IMG/VR virus record: IMGVR_UViG_3300031857_001064
Span: 1 to 28,055 of that record
Source of the DNA: a virus
Strand: one strand, 5' to 3'
Length of the DNA: 28,055 nucleotides
Below, piece by piece: positions 12,145 to 20,198 of the stretch. The position numbers were made by a program, and so were the translations under genes. The notes beneath the pieces were generated by a model. It searched no databases and had not been told where the DNA came from. It saw only the letters and a program-made list of their open reading frames with translations. Position 1 is the stretch's first letter, and each line of letters opens with the position of its first letter.

Positions 12145-13175
12145 TCCAGCCAAACTTTGTACGCGGCGGTAACTCGACCTTTTACTGGATCGATGAAGTG
12201 CAAACGCTGTGATGGAGTTGCACTTGCTGCAAGCATCACACCTGCATAACGATTGTCGGACTCGGTTGAGCCTGTTTGATACACCGCTCCTAGTCCGTTG
12301 GCCATCGACCACTCGGCGTGCGTGTGATAGTGGCCAATATAAACATCTCTGAACTCCCAAGGGTAAGAACCCGAGCGCCACTTGTTTGCGTGTTGGACTA
12401 TCGCACCAGGGGAAGCAAAACCGTTGCGCCCAACTTCATCTCCGTGGATCAACAGCGCTCGGTAGTTGCCGATCTCGATGCGTTGAATATCCTCGGGGCA
12501 GTCCTGCCACACCAGGCGCTTCTCCCCTTGAAGCAACTGATGGGCTAATTCATAACACATACGGTCAAAGTTATCTGATCGCGGAACATTGTCGCGTTTT
12601 GATCCGATACGACCATGGTTACCCCACTCGGGAACTACGGTGACCTTTTCATAATTGGCCAGGGCAAACCTAACAACATCCACGCAAAGCCGTGAAACAT
12701 TTACATACTGCTCAAATAAAGTGCTGTCGATCTCGAACGCTTGGCTTGGAAAGTTGAACAAGCCTTCAACCATGTCGCCGCCAAAAGCAATGGTTACTTC
12801 TTTTACAGGGTGATCAGCGCGTTGAATGTCGGTGATCCTGACGGCTTTCTCCGCAAATTCCATCACGCGTCTGCGCATAATTTGCGAGTTATAACTGACG
12901 GTTCGTTTGGCCCCTTGCCAATCCGTCATGTGCCACAGCGCAACTTCGCCTTTTGCTTTGCGTTTATCCACAGTCACGGCTGGAACTGGGGGTATCTTTC
13001 CAAAAGTAAGCATCGCGTCATAGGCTGCTTGGCGAGTGGCAAAGACCAGGTCCTCGTTGCGTTCTTTAGATTGTTTCAGTTGCTTCTGCAATCGAAGCAT
13101 GGCCTGGCGTAATTCTTTTACATCGTTGGACTCTACGCCTTCGGGCATCTCATCAAATTGATCTTTAAGACTCAT
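12141..13175 (-). CDS. Metallophosphoesterase (Mre11/SbcD-like fold)
   Basis: The 344-aa protein has the full set of calcineurin-like phosphoesterase motifs: HMTDWQ (His 82, Asp 85), GGDMVEG (Asp 134), GNHGR (Asn 186, His 187), HGDE (His 244) and GHYHT (His 282, His 284). These bind two metal ions. The first 55 residues are a charged helix that may form a coiled coil. The order of motifs fits a DNA-end-processing nuclease of the SbcD type, though other phosphodiester substrates are possible. ATG 13175 lacks a clear ribosome site and overlaps the MazG-like gene by 11 bases. Confidence 0.85.
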   Translation of the reverse strand: MSLKDQFDEMPEGVESNDVKELRQAMLRLQKQLKQSKERNEDLVFATRQAAYDAMLTFGKIPPVPAVTVDKRKAKGEVALWHMTDWQGAKRTVSYNSQIMRRRVMEFAEKAVRITDIQRADHPVKEVTIAFGGDMVEGLFNFPSQAFEIDSTLFEQYVNVSRLCVDVVRFALANYEKVTVVPEWGNHGRIGSKRDNVPRSDNFDRMCYELAHQLLQGEKRLVWQDCPEDIQRIEIGNYRALLIHGDEVGRNGFASPGAIVQHANKWRSGSYPWEFRDVYIGHYHTHAEWSMANGLGAVYQTGSTESDNRYAGVMLAASATPSQRLHFIDPVKGRVTAAYKVWLD

Positions 13176-13425
13176 CGAGAGCGATCCGTTTCCCTAGTTC
13201 CGAATAGCCCGCTTTGTCCTGCCAAGAGTCCTCATGCATCGGGTTGATCGCGCAACGAATGGTCTTGAGGAAGTCCATCATCAGGGCGACTTGGTAGGGC
13301 GGAATGTCCTCGATGTTAAGGATCGCGCCCCAACCTCTGCCAACAGCCGTGAAGTTATCAACGGCCTCGCCATACATTCTGCCGCGTTCTCTGAGAAGGT
13401 CATCTATTCTTTCGGACATCTGCAT
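13165..13425 (-). CDS. DUF6378/MazG-like small protein
   Basis: This 86-aa protein has the pattern YGEAVDNFTAVGRGWGAIL, then PPYQVALMMDFLKTIRCA and DSWQDKAGYSELGKR. This is the layout of phage DUF6378 proteins, thought to be related to MazG-type nucleotide pyrophosphohydrolases because of their helical Glu/Asp-containing core. It may clean or adjust nucleotide pools during replication. ATG 13425 or the ATG at 13419 could start it; neither has a strong ribosome site. It overlaps the previous gene by 22 bases. Confidence 0.75.
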   Translation of the reverse strand: MQMSERIDDLLRERGRMYGEAVDNFTAVGRGWGAILNIEDIPPYQVALMMDFLKTIRCAINPMHEDSWQDKAGYSELGKRIALDES

Positions 13426-13649
13426 GTGCCGTTTCTATGAAGTCGGATCGTGTCGGAACTGCACTTATGCCCATCTGCACGCAGGGCTTGAACAATGAGG
13501 TTAGTTGGGTAGTTCTTTGCCCACGCATTATCAAGAGCCTTTTGGTCCTCTTTGCTTAGTTTGTTATACAAATCCTGGTAGGCACAATATTCTGAGCCGC
13601 GCCTAATTTGCCTTTTGGACAAGATTTCTATGAATTTATCATTCAACAT
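13404..13649 (-). CDS. Small HTH-like protein, first gene after the terminator
   Basis: The 81-aa protein starts at ATG 13649 with a strong AAGGAGG eight bases upstream. It is helical, with a DQKALDNAWAKNYPTNLIVQ segment and an HTH-like GHKCSSDTIRLHRNGTCRC end. The second part recalls actinophage proteins in which such a helix pair recognises DNA. Four cysteines are present, two in the final CRC. It is the first gene downstream of the lysis-module terminator; I see no clear promoter for it in the short gap. Confidence 0.7.
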   Translation of the reverse strand: MLNDKFIEILSKRQIRRGSEYCAYQDLYNKLSKEDQKALDNAWAKNYPTNLIVQALRADGHKCSSDTIRLHRNGTCRCPKE

Positions 13650-13689
13650 AATGATGCCTCCTTGAGCCTAAAGGGTACCTTAACAGTTT

Positions 13690-13729
13690 ACAAAGAGAAA
13701 GCACCCGACCTCGGGAGAGAGTCGGGTGC
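13690..13729 (-). terminator. Rho-independent terminator closing the lysis operon
   Basis: A nine-base perfect stem, GCACCCGAC (13701-13709) and GTCGGGTGC (13721-13729), has an 11-base loop. On the minus strand it is followed by TTTCTCTTTG, a U-rich tail. It lies 13 bases below the stop of the last lysis gene, so it ends late transcription before the early genes begin. Confidence 0.85.
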
Positions 13730-13741
13730 AATTCGCTGGGT

Positions 13742-13984
13742 TTACTTGGTTTTCTTTTTAGACTTCTTAGCGAGCGCTTTGATCTCAACATCAACAGCGT
13801 CAGCGATAAAGCCAAACGCTGGGTCCTTTGGATTAATTGCGCGGATCGCTGGGCCAGCAACTGCGGCTAGACCCGCAATAAGGATGGCTTTCAGATCGGT
13901 TTCCCCTGCTGAATAGACGGCGATCGCCGCGACTACAAAGGATCGTGCGTATGACTCAAGTGCTGCTTTTAACTTTGCGTTCAT
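13742..13984 (-). CDS. Small membrane protein, holin candidate
   Basis: ATG 13984 is preceded by AAGGAGACCAA and overlaps the endolysin stop by ATGA. The 80-aa protein has a hydrophobic segment (SFVVAAIAVYSAG) and a second one (LKAILIAGLAAVAGPAI), then a conserved-looking RAINPKDPAFG and a lysine-rich tail (KKSKKKTK). Small proteins of this pattern follow the lysin in many actinophages and are usually annotated as holins or membrane proteins. With another two-TM protein upstream, it may be holin, antiholin or pinholin. Confidence 0.68.
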   Translation of the reverse strand: MNAKLKAALESYARSFVVAAIAVYSAGETDLKAILIAGLAAVAGPAIRAINPKDPAFGFIADAVDVEIKALAKKSKKKTK

Positions 13985-14496
13985 TTGGTCTCCTTGAACT
14001 TTGGTTTACCGAAGCCCACAATTGCTACAGGCTGCGATTTGACTAATTTACTGCCGTTCTTTTTCTTATAAGCGCGAACCTTCAAGCAGCATTCGCCGCC
14101 GTTTCTTTGGTTGCCTTTCTTATCAGGGCTGGTATTTCCCTCCACGCAAGTGATCGTGCCGTTGCCGTTGTCTTTTACAACAATTCCAACATGGGAAATG
14201 CGGTCGATCCCATCGCCTGGGAAGTCAAAGAAAACAATGTCGCCAGGTAGCGGAGTTGCTTCCTCGGCCGCTTGCCATTGGCCTTTATCCAGGAACGCCT
14301 TTGCTCCTGCTTGAGTGGAGACGCAGTTTGGGATCTTTAGCGCTACTTGATTTGCACACCACATCACAAACGATCCGCACCAAGGTAAGAAGTTGGCCTT
14401 GGTAAAAGCGCCGTACTTGGTTTCGTTATCTTTTGGCCCTTCAATCGTGCCGACTTCCTTCAGCGCAACTGCCACAAACTCATCGCGTTGGCTCAT
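13981..14496 (-). CDS. CHAP-domain endolysin
   Basis: The 171-aa lysin is almost entirely a CHAP domain: the nucleophile is in LPWCGSFVMWC (Cys 40), the general base in RISHVGIVV (His 102), and the third residue in CVEGNTS (Glu 119/Asn 121). It would cut a peptide or amide bond in host peptidoglycan. No separate wall-binding domain is visible, only a basic C-terminal end (KKKNGSKLVK). ATG 14496 has GGAGGGCG upstream. There is no signal peptide, so it needs a holin to reach the wall, which fits the adjoining membrane genes. Confidence 0.88.
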   Translation of the reverse strand: MSQRDEFVAVALKEVGTIEGPKDNETKYGAFTKANFLPWCGSFVMWCANQVALKIPNCVSTQAGAKAFLDKGQWQAAEEATPLPGDIVFFDFPGDGIDRISHVGIVVKDNGNGTITCVEGNTSPDKKGNQRNGGECCLKVRAYKKKNGSKLVKSQPVAIVGFGKPKFKETK

Positions 14497-14764
14497 CGAT
14501 TTCGCCCTCCTTTGGCTTTGGTTTAGATTTTAGCCCATTCGCACTTAAGATGCCTGAAAGGGTGCCAGTTAGAAACACGCAAAGAGTCGACACTAGATCT
14601 ATGAACGCCGCATCGTTGGGGGCTTGAGCCATAGGTTGCGTCACAAATACCAACGCGTAAAGCATGGCAAAGACCGATCCTGCAAATACCAACGCAAGCA
14701 GGATGCCAATCGTGACGATCAGGCGAGCGTGCAATTCCTCGGGTGTGAGTCTTTTTCTAGCCAT
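14480..14764 (-). CDS. Two-TM membrane protein, holin candidate
   Basis: ATG 14764, with GGAAACCG upstream, gives 94 aa; the longer frame to 14893 overlaps the lipoprotein gene. After a basic N-terminus (MARKRLTPEELHARL) there are two membrane helices: VTIGILLALVFAGSVFAMLY, and LVSTLCVFLTGTLSGILSA after a short polar loop. A lysine/glutamate tail follows. The size, topology and place directly before the endolysin make it the most likely holin of the cassette. It overlaps the lysin by 17 bases. Confidence 0.75.
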   Translation of the reverse strand: MARKRLTPEELHARLIVTIGILLALVFAGSVFAMLYALVFVTQPMAQAPNDAAFIDLVSTLCVFLTGTLSGILSANGLKSKPKPKEGEIDEPTR

Positions 14765-14939
14765 CGGTTTCCACATTCGGTAGTAGGTCCTTAGTGCATT
14801 GACCGACTGCTTCACATTGCGGTGGATTACATTCAGCCTTGGCCCAGTTTTCATACTCTTGGCAAGGATAGCGAGTGTAGCCCTGATACCCACAGCCAGT
14901 CAGACTAAGCGCGATTAACAAGGAGGCGATAAATCTCAT
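14757..14939 (-). CDS. Small lipoprotein, spanin-like or lysis-associated
   Basis: ATG 14939 is preceded by AGAGGATCG; the TTG one codon earlier is not needed. The 60-aa product has a short signal peptide with lipobox LTGC (Cys near residue 16). The mature part is cysteine-rich: YPCQEYENWAKAECNPPQ, then CEAVGQCTKDLLP. Similar small lipoproteins occur next to lysis genes in marine and freshwater phages. In a monoderm actinobacterium a classical outer-membrane spanin is unexpected, so its task here is uncertain. Confidence 0.75.
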   Translation of the reverse strand: MRFIASLLIALSLTGCGYQGYTRYPCQEYENWAKAECNPPQCEAVGQCTKDLLPNVETDG

Positions 14940-15123
14940 CAATACGATCCTCTAGTCGTTTGATTGTTGCGCCCTGTCGGTTCTGTTCATCGCGAAGGCT
15001 TGCTCCGCCATTTGGTTTCAATTCGGACAGGTAGTGCTTCACTAAGAAGCGCACCGCAATTGCCAGCGATCCCAAAAGGGTGCTGACGGCAACTCCGATG
15101 CCAAGCCATTCATTAGGTGTCAT
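14905..15123 (-). CDS. Membrane-anchored coiled-coil protein, first lysis gene
   Basis: The 72-aa protein starts at ATG 15123, which has no Shine-Dalgarno site but lies six bases after a TATTAT -10 element. One membrane helix (LGIGVAVSTLLGSLAIAVRF) is followed by KHYLSELKPNGG and a coiled coil (ATIKRLEDRIDEIYRLLV). This form is common in actinophage lysis modules and resembles XhlA-type or inner spanin-like proteins. It overlaps the lipoprotein gene by 35 bases, so the two may work together. Confidence 0.72.
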   Translation of the reverse strand: MTPNEWLGIGVAVSTLLGSLAIAVRFLVKHYLSELKPNGGASLRDEQNRQGATIKRLEDRIDEIYRLLVNRA

Positions 15124-15129
15124 GTTGTA

Positions 15130-15135
15130 ATAATA
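15130..15135 (-). promoter_or_regulatory. Candidate leaderless promoter of the lysis operon
   Basis: On the minus strand TATTAT fits the actinobacterial TANNNT -10 consensus and ends six bases before ATG 15123. Transcription would begin at or within one base of the start codon, giving a leaderless mRNA. A partial -35 (TTGCTT) lies 15 bases upstream. The lack of any ribosome site at 15123, unlike its neighbours, supports this reading. Confidence 0.5.
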
Positions 15136-15139
15136 ACAA

Positions 15140-15760
15140 TTATGCAATCAAAGCAACGCCATTTATAACAATGGTTGAAGTTGCATCTAGAACGGCTGGC
15201 TTGTTATAAGTTACAGTATCTGATCCACCGTTTGAAGTTGGATGCCACAAATACATCTTGTTATCACCCTGGGCTATCACTCCAAAGATAGTGTAGGTCG
15301 TGCCTCCATCTGTAATTGCTCCAGCCGACACAACCTCATGGGCAAAGGTTGGAAATCCTGCGGGCAACTGAAAGTAGATCTGCCCTGTTCCCCAGTTGGT
15401 CACGGTCGTTCCCAAAATCTCTGCGTAGGCTGTGATCATCTTGCCAATACGCTGCGACTCAATTGTTATCGGTTGCCCAGTAAAAGTGATGTTGTTGTTG
15501 ACCGTTTTCAGCGTGGCATTTGTGGTTACAACAATTGATGTTCCCAGGTTGTTATCTGCAAACTCGATCCAGGCTGTGCCGTTCCAATACTTCATCAAAT
15601 CCTCGGTGTTATCAAAGATGATGTCGCCTACGCGTGGGTAGGTTGGCTCGCTTGGAACATCAGGGGCGGTGAAGCGCTGCGCCGTTTCCAGTTTGCGCAG
15701 TCGGCTGTCTAGATCGGCAAACATCTGCTGCAAGGCTGGTGGTTGGTTGATGTAGGCCAT
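15140..15760 (-). CDS. Tail fibre/minor tail protein
   Basis: The 206-aa protein starts at ATG 15760, behind AGGAGAAGCG and coupled to the previous stop (TAATG). Its N-terminal helix (LQQMFADLDSRLRKLETAQR) is a probable trimeric coiled coil. It leads to a 'YPRVGDIIFDNTEDLMKYWN' segment, as in phage fibre attachment regions, and then a beta-rich C-terminal domain ending in a short hydrophobic strand. It is the last structural gene of the tail module, so it is probably the outermost fibre or receptor-binding piece. Trimerisation is inferred. Confidence 0.72.
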   Translation of the reverse strand: MAYINQPPALQQMFADLDSRLRKLETAQRFTAPDVPSEPTYPRVGDIIFDNTEDLMKYWNGTAWIEFADNNLGTSIVVTTNATLKTVNNNITFTGQPITIESQRIGKMITAYAEILGTTVTNWGTGQIYFQLPAGFPTFAHEVVSAGAITDGGTTYTIFGVIAQGDNKMYLWHPTSNGGSDTVTYNKPAVLDATSTIVINGVALIA

Positions 15761-16875
15761 TACGCTTCTCCTGAACCTTGGGTCAAAGTAAGAGTAGCGC
15801 GTTCAGGGCCATCCTCACCAGGCTGCACCGAGATACCAACAATGCGGTAGATCGCATCTAAACCTTCGGGGAAGCGGTTGTCATAGATCATCACACGCGC
15901 ATCATCGCCTACTTCATAGGTCCCATATTCGGGAACTACATACGGCGGCACTACCATTTTGATTGTTGTCGGCGGATAAGACACGGCGATCACCTGGGCT
16001 GCGGCCAACTCATCAAGCACCGTTTGATCGGTGATGTCGGAGTAGTTGGCCTGATCCTCAAGTAAAGGCCAGCCATCAAGAAGGAATGAGGTGTTTTGCG
16101 CTGTGGATACCAACTTGCCCTCATTAGAACCCGCGCCTAAAGCGTAGATGGTGTTGGCCGCAATTGATCCATCCTCGGGATACTCGTACTCGACCACATT
16201 GCCCGCAGGGAACTGAAAGACAACAGCCTCGGGATCGTTGGGGTTGTAAGGAGTTCCGCTTCGGGGAAAGTAAGTGTTGAAGGCCTTAGTTGGAAGCCCT
16301 GTAATGCCGTCATATTCGATGTCAATGTCAAAGTCGAACCCATCATCCTGGCGAGATAAATCCTGGATGGCATTAAAGACGGTCTTGAGTTCGTAGTCGT
16401 AGTAGACACGATCTACCAAAACACCTGAGGAAGTTTGCCCTGCGGTATTGTAAAGAATTCCAATGTCACCATACGGCTCGTTTTGCGCATCCTCAATGAG
16501 GGTCTTTGCGATCACCAACTGGTCGGTGTTGTTAAAGTTTGTGGTTGTTGTGATGCGGCGGCGCTCAAAGTAAGAGATCCATTCGCGGGCTGTGAAACTG
16601 AGAGTCTGCTCGGTGCTGTTATAAGTGCGACCCCAAATAACCCCACCCCATACCAGGATGCCGTTGCGGTCGACATAAATGCCGCACTTGCCTGGGATCG
16701 TTGAAGCATCAATGTTGAAGGCTGCGGCGTTTAAGCCTGAAAGCAAAAGGTGGCCCGAGAAGGTTCCAGCCTGGTTTAACTGCTGCGTAAAGCCAACCCC
16801 TGTAAGGGGCAACTCAGCAATGATCGTGTTGGTAGGAAGGTCTACAAACAGATAGCGGTATGTTGTTGTTGGCAT
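15760..16875 (-). CDS. Siphovirus gp37-like minor tail protein (baseplate hub candidate)
   Basis: The 371-aa protein begins at ATG 16875 with a weak ribosome site. The pattern YLFVDLPTNTIIAELPLTGV, 'FSGHLLLSG', GILVWGGVIWGRTY and SFTAREWISYFERRR matches the ReqiPepy6 gp37-like tail family of actinophages. Members of that family resemble the baseplate hub or tail endopeptidase. A long beta region follows, ending with 'YRIVGISVQPGEDG' and TLTLTQG. It is probably part of the distal tail, downstream of the fibre genes. No catalytic residues are evident, so an enzymatic role is not claimed. Confidence 0.75.
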   Translation of the reverse strand: MPTTTYRYLFVDLPTNTIIAELPLTGVGFTQQLNQAGTFSGHLLLSGLNAAAFNIDASTIPGKCGIYVDRNGILVWGGVIWGRTYNSTEQTLSFTAREWISYFERRRITTTTNFNNTDQLVIAKTLIEDAQNEPYGDIGILYNTAGQTSSGVLVDRVYYDYELKTVFNAIQDLSRQDDGFDFDIDIEYDGITGLPTKAFNTYFPRSGTPYNPNDPEAVVFQFPAGNVVEYEYPEDGSIAANTIYALGAGSNEGKLVSTAQNTSFLLDGWPLLEDQANYSDITDQTVLDELAAAQVIAVSYPPTTIKMVVPPYVVPEYGTYEVGDDARVMIYDNRFPEGLDAIYRIVGISVQPGEDGPERATLTLTQGSGEA

Positions 16876-16879
16876 ACCA

Positions 16880-17116
16880 CTAGATTACCAGTACGGCTGC
16901 TTCATCCTCTGTTAGGGGTTCTCCAGCGACAAGTTTTGCCTTTGCGGACTCTTTAAGAGCCTCTTTTGCGGCAGCATCTTGTTCGCGTAGCAGTTGTTGT
17001 TCAGCAGCCTCTGCCTGGCGTTGATCCATTTCTGCAATCTCCTGCGGAGTTAGATCAACATACTCTTGTGTGCCTTTCTCAAGGTCCACAATCAATTTCT
17101 TAGGTGTGTCAGCCAT
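16880..17116 (-). CDS. Small charged helical tail-module protein
   Basis: The 78-aa protein starts at ATG 17116, with GGGAGG about ten bases upstream, and overlaps the gene before it by eight bases. After a short strand (KKLIVDLEKGTQEYVDLT) it is one long Glu/Gln/Ala-rich helix (AEAAEQQLLREQDAAAKEAL) with a final small helix. Proteins of this type are common between fibre genes and may be chaperones or attachment pieces, but no function is established. Confidence 0.7.
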   Translation of the reverse strand: MADTPKKLIVDLEKGTQEYVDLTPQEIAEMDQRQAEAAEQQLLREQDAAAKEALKESAKAKLVAGEPLTEDEAAVLVI

Positions 17117-17453
17117 TTACAATAGCCTCCCAATCGGTAGTTTCTTCATTCCAGGTATACATAACACCGTCAGTTGGGTAAGGCACAGGGGCCTCCCATT
17201 GACAGGTGTCTTCGTTCAAAATCCAAGATGCAAAAGGCTGAGGCGCGATGAAAGCGTCACGATCAGCATCAAAAGTAAAACCTATCCCTGCGTAGTTCTT
17301 TCTGATTCTAGCGTTGTAACTTGTTTGCACCCATGTGCCGCCAAGTCCAAGATCAACAGACAAGAACTCATGCCCACGGTTTTCTTGCGCGTCAGGTACA
17401 ACAAGCACCTGTAGCACTACACCGTTTTCATCTACTTCTGCAAAATGCGCCAT
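17109..17453 (-). CDS. Conserved phage structural-module protein (MAHFAEV family)
   Basis: The 114-aa protein starts at ATG 17453 with AAGGAGATCAC upstream. It has the recurrent environmental-phage pattern MAHFAEVDENGVVLQVLVV, 'GGTWVQTSYNARIRKNYAGI', GFTFDADRDAFIAPQPFASW and final YPTDGVMYTWNEET. Proteins of this family are frequent near tail fibre genes of cyanophages and other aquatic phages. A virion or fibre-assembly role is probable, but the molecular task is unknown to me. Confidence 0.75.
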   Translation of the reverse strand: MAHFAEVDENGVVLQVLVVPDAQENRGHEFLSVDLGLGGTWVQTSYNARIRKNYAGIGFTFDADRDAFIAPQPFASWILNEDTCQWEAPVPYPTDGVMYTWNEETTDWEAIVNG

Positions 17454-17462
17454 GTGATCTCC

Positions 17463-18797
17463 TTATGCCACAGTATAACGAACTATAACAATACCTGAAC
17501 CGCCTGATTGCACATAACCACCACCGCCGCCACCCGTATTAGCGGTACCCGCAGTAGCACCAGTTGCTTGTGGCAAACCACCTGTTCCGCCACCACCTAA
17601 TCCTCCTGTGCCTCGAGTACCAGCATCGGCACCACCCGCACCACCACCAGCGTAATAACCGCCGTTAGCGCCTGTTCCTGTAGGTGTAGCGAAAGCGGTT
17701 ATTTGTACTCCATTACCTCCATTTGGTAACGAACCAGCCGCACCAGCACCACCACCACCACCAGCATAATAATTAGGTGCCGCAGTTGTAGGACCACCAC
17801 CACCATAACCTTGATTAGCGGTTCCAGTACCAGCAGAAAAAGATGCACTATAAACGCCTCCACCTGATCCGCCATTACCACCCGCACTTCCAGCACCACC
17901 GTTACCACCTTTACCTCCGCCTACAGAAGTAACGGTGGTAAGACCGCTGCCCGCAATTGATGAATTGTTGCCATTAACTGTACCTGCGCCACCTGCGCCT
18001 ACGGTGATTGTATAAGCCACACCACTTGTCATGGAAATAGCGGACTCAAGAGATCCTCCGCCTCCTGTTGCGCCAACGGTAGAACGCAAACCACCTGCTC
18101 CTCCGCCAGCACCATTAGATATGTCACCCGATCCGCCGCCACCTGCAACTACAAGATAACCACAACTTAATGTTCTGCTAGGAGTAAATGTTCCTGATGA
18201 AAGAAACGCGTGGTACCAATAAGTACCGTCTGTTTGAATAATGTCTCCACCTGTTGCTTTAGGAGCAATAACAGGATCAACACCAAGTTTGGCTATGCCG
18301 TAGAGGTAGAAGGTTGAATATTGCGCAAAATTTGTGCTGCCATAAATTTGAATAGAAGTGATTGCAGAATTCTGCGCCCATAATCCAGCCTCAAGACGCA
18401 TGAAAGCAGCCACTGCATTCTCTTCTTCGACCGTGTCTAAGGAGAAAGTCTTGCTGCTGCTTGAGGTGTAGTTAGGAATGTATAAGGCGCTGTTGCTGAA
18501 AGTGTTAGCCGTTGATGTGTTTCCATTTGTCACCATGGCTTCGGTGAATGCGTTGGCGTTTGCAGATTGCGCAGCGGTAGTACTTGTTCCGCTGCCTTGA
18601 ATATAACGCCAACTGTAATTTGCGCCAGTATTGTTGTTAAATGTCATGTCGATGGCTTCAATACCTGATGCCGTCAAGCGTGTGCTACAAACAAGTTGTA
18701 GATCCGTGTAACTTTGTGGAATGTTGGCAAAGTTAATAGACGCAACACTTGTTGCGCCAACAACTACCTTTTCTAATAATGTGTATGTATCTGGCAT
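17463..18797 (-). CDS. Glycine-rich tail fibre/adhesin, paralog A
   Basis: The 444-aa protein starts at ATG 18797, coupled to the stop of paralog B by TAATG. Residues 1-165 form a beta-sandwich domain (SINFANIPQSYTDLQLVCST to STFYLYGIAKLG). A short conserved linker (KATGGDIIQTDGTYWYHAFL, SGTFTPSRTLSC) leads to a large C-terminal domain of GGGG, GGAG and GGNGG stretches. Such domains resemble polyglycine-II sandwiches of phage adhesins. It ends 'SGIVIVRYTVA'. It probably binds the host surface. The adhesin role is inferred from composition and place. Confidence 0.78.
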   Translation of the reverse strand: MPDTYTLLEKVVVGATSVASINFANIPQSYTDLQLVCSTRLTASGIEAIDMTFNNNTGANYSWRYIQGSGTSTTAAQSANANAFTEAMVTNGNTSTANTFSNSALYIPNYTSSSSKTFSLDTVEEENAVAAFMRLEAGLWAQNSAITSIQIYGSTNFAQYSTFYLYGIAKLGVDPVIAPKATGGDIIQTDGTYWYHAFLSSGTFTPSRTLSCGYLVVAGGGGSGDISNGAGGGAGGLRSTVGATGGGGSLESAISMTSGVAYTITVGAGGAGTVNGNNSSIAGSGLTTVTSVGGGKGGNGGAGSAGGNGGSGGGVYSASFSAGTGTANQGYGGGGPTTAAPNYYAGGGGGAGAAGSLPNGGNGVQITAFATPTGTGANGGYYAGGGAGGADAGTRGTGGLGGGGTGGLPQATGATAGTANTGGGGGGYVQSGGSGIVIVRYTVA

Positions 18798-20194
18798 TAG
18801 ACCGCGTACCTCACTATCACTAGACCTGATCCACCATTAGCACCTGTTGCGTTATTGCCTGATGATTGATCCCAACCACCAGCGCCACCGCCACCGCCAG
18901 TATTAGCAGTTCCTGCGGTTGGTGCAATTCCAGTTCCGCCGTAGCCATTATCTTGACCGCCGTTACCACCACCACCATTGCCACCCAAGCCGCGTATTGC
19001 TCCGCTAGAAGTGGACATTCCGTTACCGCCACCACCGCCAGCAAACCAAAAAGTTCCGCTTACATTTTGACCTGTGCCAGTTGTTGAACCCCATGAAGAA
19101 TAAGTTGTTGTTCCTGCTCCACCTGCACCACCTTGGTTATTTGTTCCTGCGGCTCCCACACCACCAGCGCCGCCGCCTCCACCTGCTGAGTAAGAAGTAC
19201 CACTTTGGTAACTAGCACCACCATTGTTGCCTTGTCCTGATGTAGCAGTTCCGCCCGCTAGATTATTAGTTGTACTTGATCCACCGCCACCTGAACCACC
19301 ATTACCGCCTACTTGAAAACCTGATTGGTAACCGTTACCGCCATAACCTCCACCAACGGCAGCCGTTAATGAAGCAAATTGTGAGTTATTTCCATTTGTA
19401 GATTGCGTCCCTAGGGTGTTACTCGTTCCGCGTACTCCACCAGCACCAACTGTTACAGAATAACCAGTCGCACTTAATGATTGCGCTGCAAGATAAGAAA
19501 CCCCACCTGCTCCGCCGCCACCTGCAATGTTGTACCCGCCACCGCCGCCACCTGCAATTTGTAATACATCACAAGACAATGTAGATGAAGGTGTAAAAGT
19601 ACCTGATGATCTAAACGCGTGATACCAATATGTTCCGTCAGTAGCAACAACATCTCCACCAGTTGCTTTGACTCCGCTTACTACTGCGGCTGTAGCAACC
19701 CCGTACAAAGAAAATGTTGATCCAGCAGCAAATGTTGTGCCACCAATGCCTAAAGTTACAGATGTAATTGCATTAGTATTTGACCAAAGAGAAGCAACTA
19801 TTTCTGTGCCAGGATAAGTAGTGTTGCCTGGTACAGAGTTACTGCGAGATAAAAGTGTTTTGAATGTTGTTGAATTAGAATAATTTTGTATTTGCGCAAT
19901 AGCATTGTAACCACGTTGGGTTCCTGGTGTTGTGAAATAACCAAGGTAACCAAAATTATTATTAGCAATGCGACCGCTTACTGCGTTAGAGCCATCGGTG
20001 TAACTGTAAGTAAAACTGTAATTATTGCCTGTGTCAGAATTAAAGCGTATTGATAAAGCATTACTGGTAAGACCTGAGATCACATCAGAAACAATAATGA
20101 GATCGGTGTAGGCAGAACTGATACTGCTGAAAGTTACAGTTGACTCACCACCAACGGTTGTTGTGGTTGCTAAAGGCGTGTATGTGGTTGGCAT
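18797..20194 (-). CDS. Glycine-rich tail fibre/adhesin, paralog B
   Basis: This 465-aa protein starts at ATG 20194 with AAAGGG nine bases upstream. It has the same three parts as paralog A: an N-terminal sandwich (VTFSSISSAYTDLIIVSD to STFSLYGVATA), the linker KATGGDVVATDGTYWYHAFR, and a C-terminal domain full of GGGGG and GGNGG runs that ends SGLVIVRYAV. The linker and final strand are nearly identical to those of paralog A, while the glycine loops differ. It points to duplication followed by divergence of binding loops, so the two may recognise different receptors. Confidence 0.78.
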   Translation of the reverse strand: MPTTYTPLATTTTVGGESTVTFSSISSAYTDLIIVSDVISGLTSNALSIRFNSDTGNNYSFTYSYTDGSNAVSGRIANNNFGYLGYFTTPGTQRGYNAIAQIQNYSNSTTFKTLLSRSNSVPGNTTYPGTEIVASLWSNTNAITSVTLGIGGTTFAAGSTFSLYGVATAAVVSGVKATGGDVVATDGTYWYHAFRSSGTFTPSSTLSCDVLQIAGGGGGGYNIAGGGGAGGVSYLAAQSLSATGYSVTVGAGGVRGTSNTLGTQSTNGNNSQFASLTAAVGGGYGGNGYQSGFQVGGNGGSGGGGSSTTNNLAGGTATSGQGNNGGASYQSGTSYSAGGGGGAGGVGAAGTNNQGGAGGAGTTTYSSWGSTTGTGQNVSGTFWFAGGGGGNGMSTSSGAIRGLGGNGGGGNGGQDNGYGGTGIAPTAGTANTGGGGGAGGWDQSSGNNATGANGGSGLVIVRYAV

Positions 20195-20198
20195 TTAT

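Noticed and set aside
17500-19560. CRISPR-like or tandem DNA repeats
   Set aside because: The repeated CCACC/GCC patterns are glycine codons of the two fibre genes; spacing is irregular and there are no spacers.
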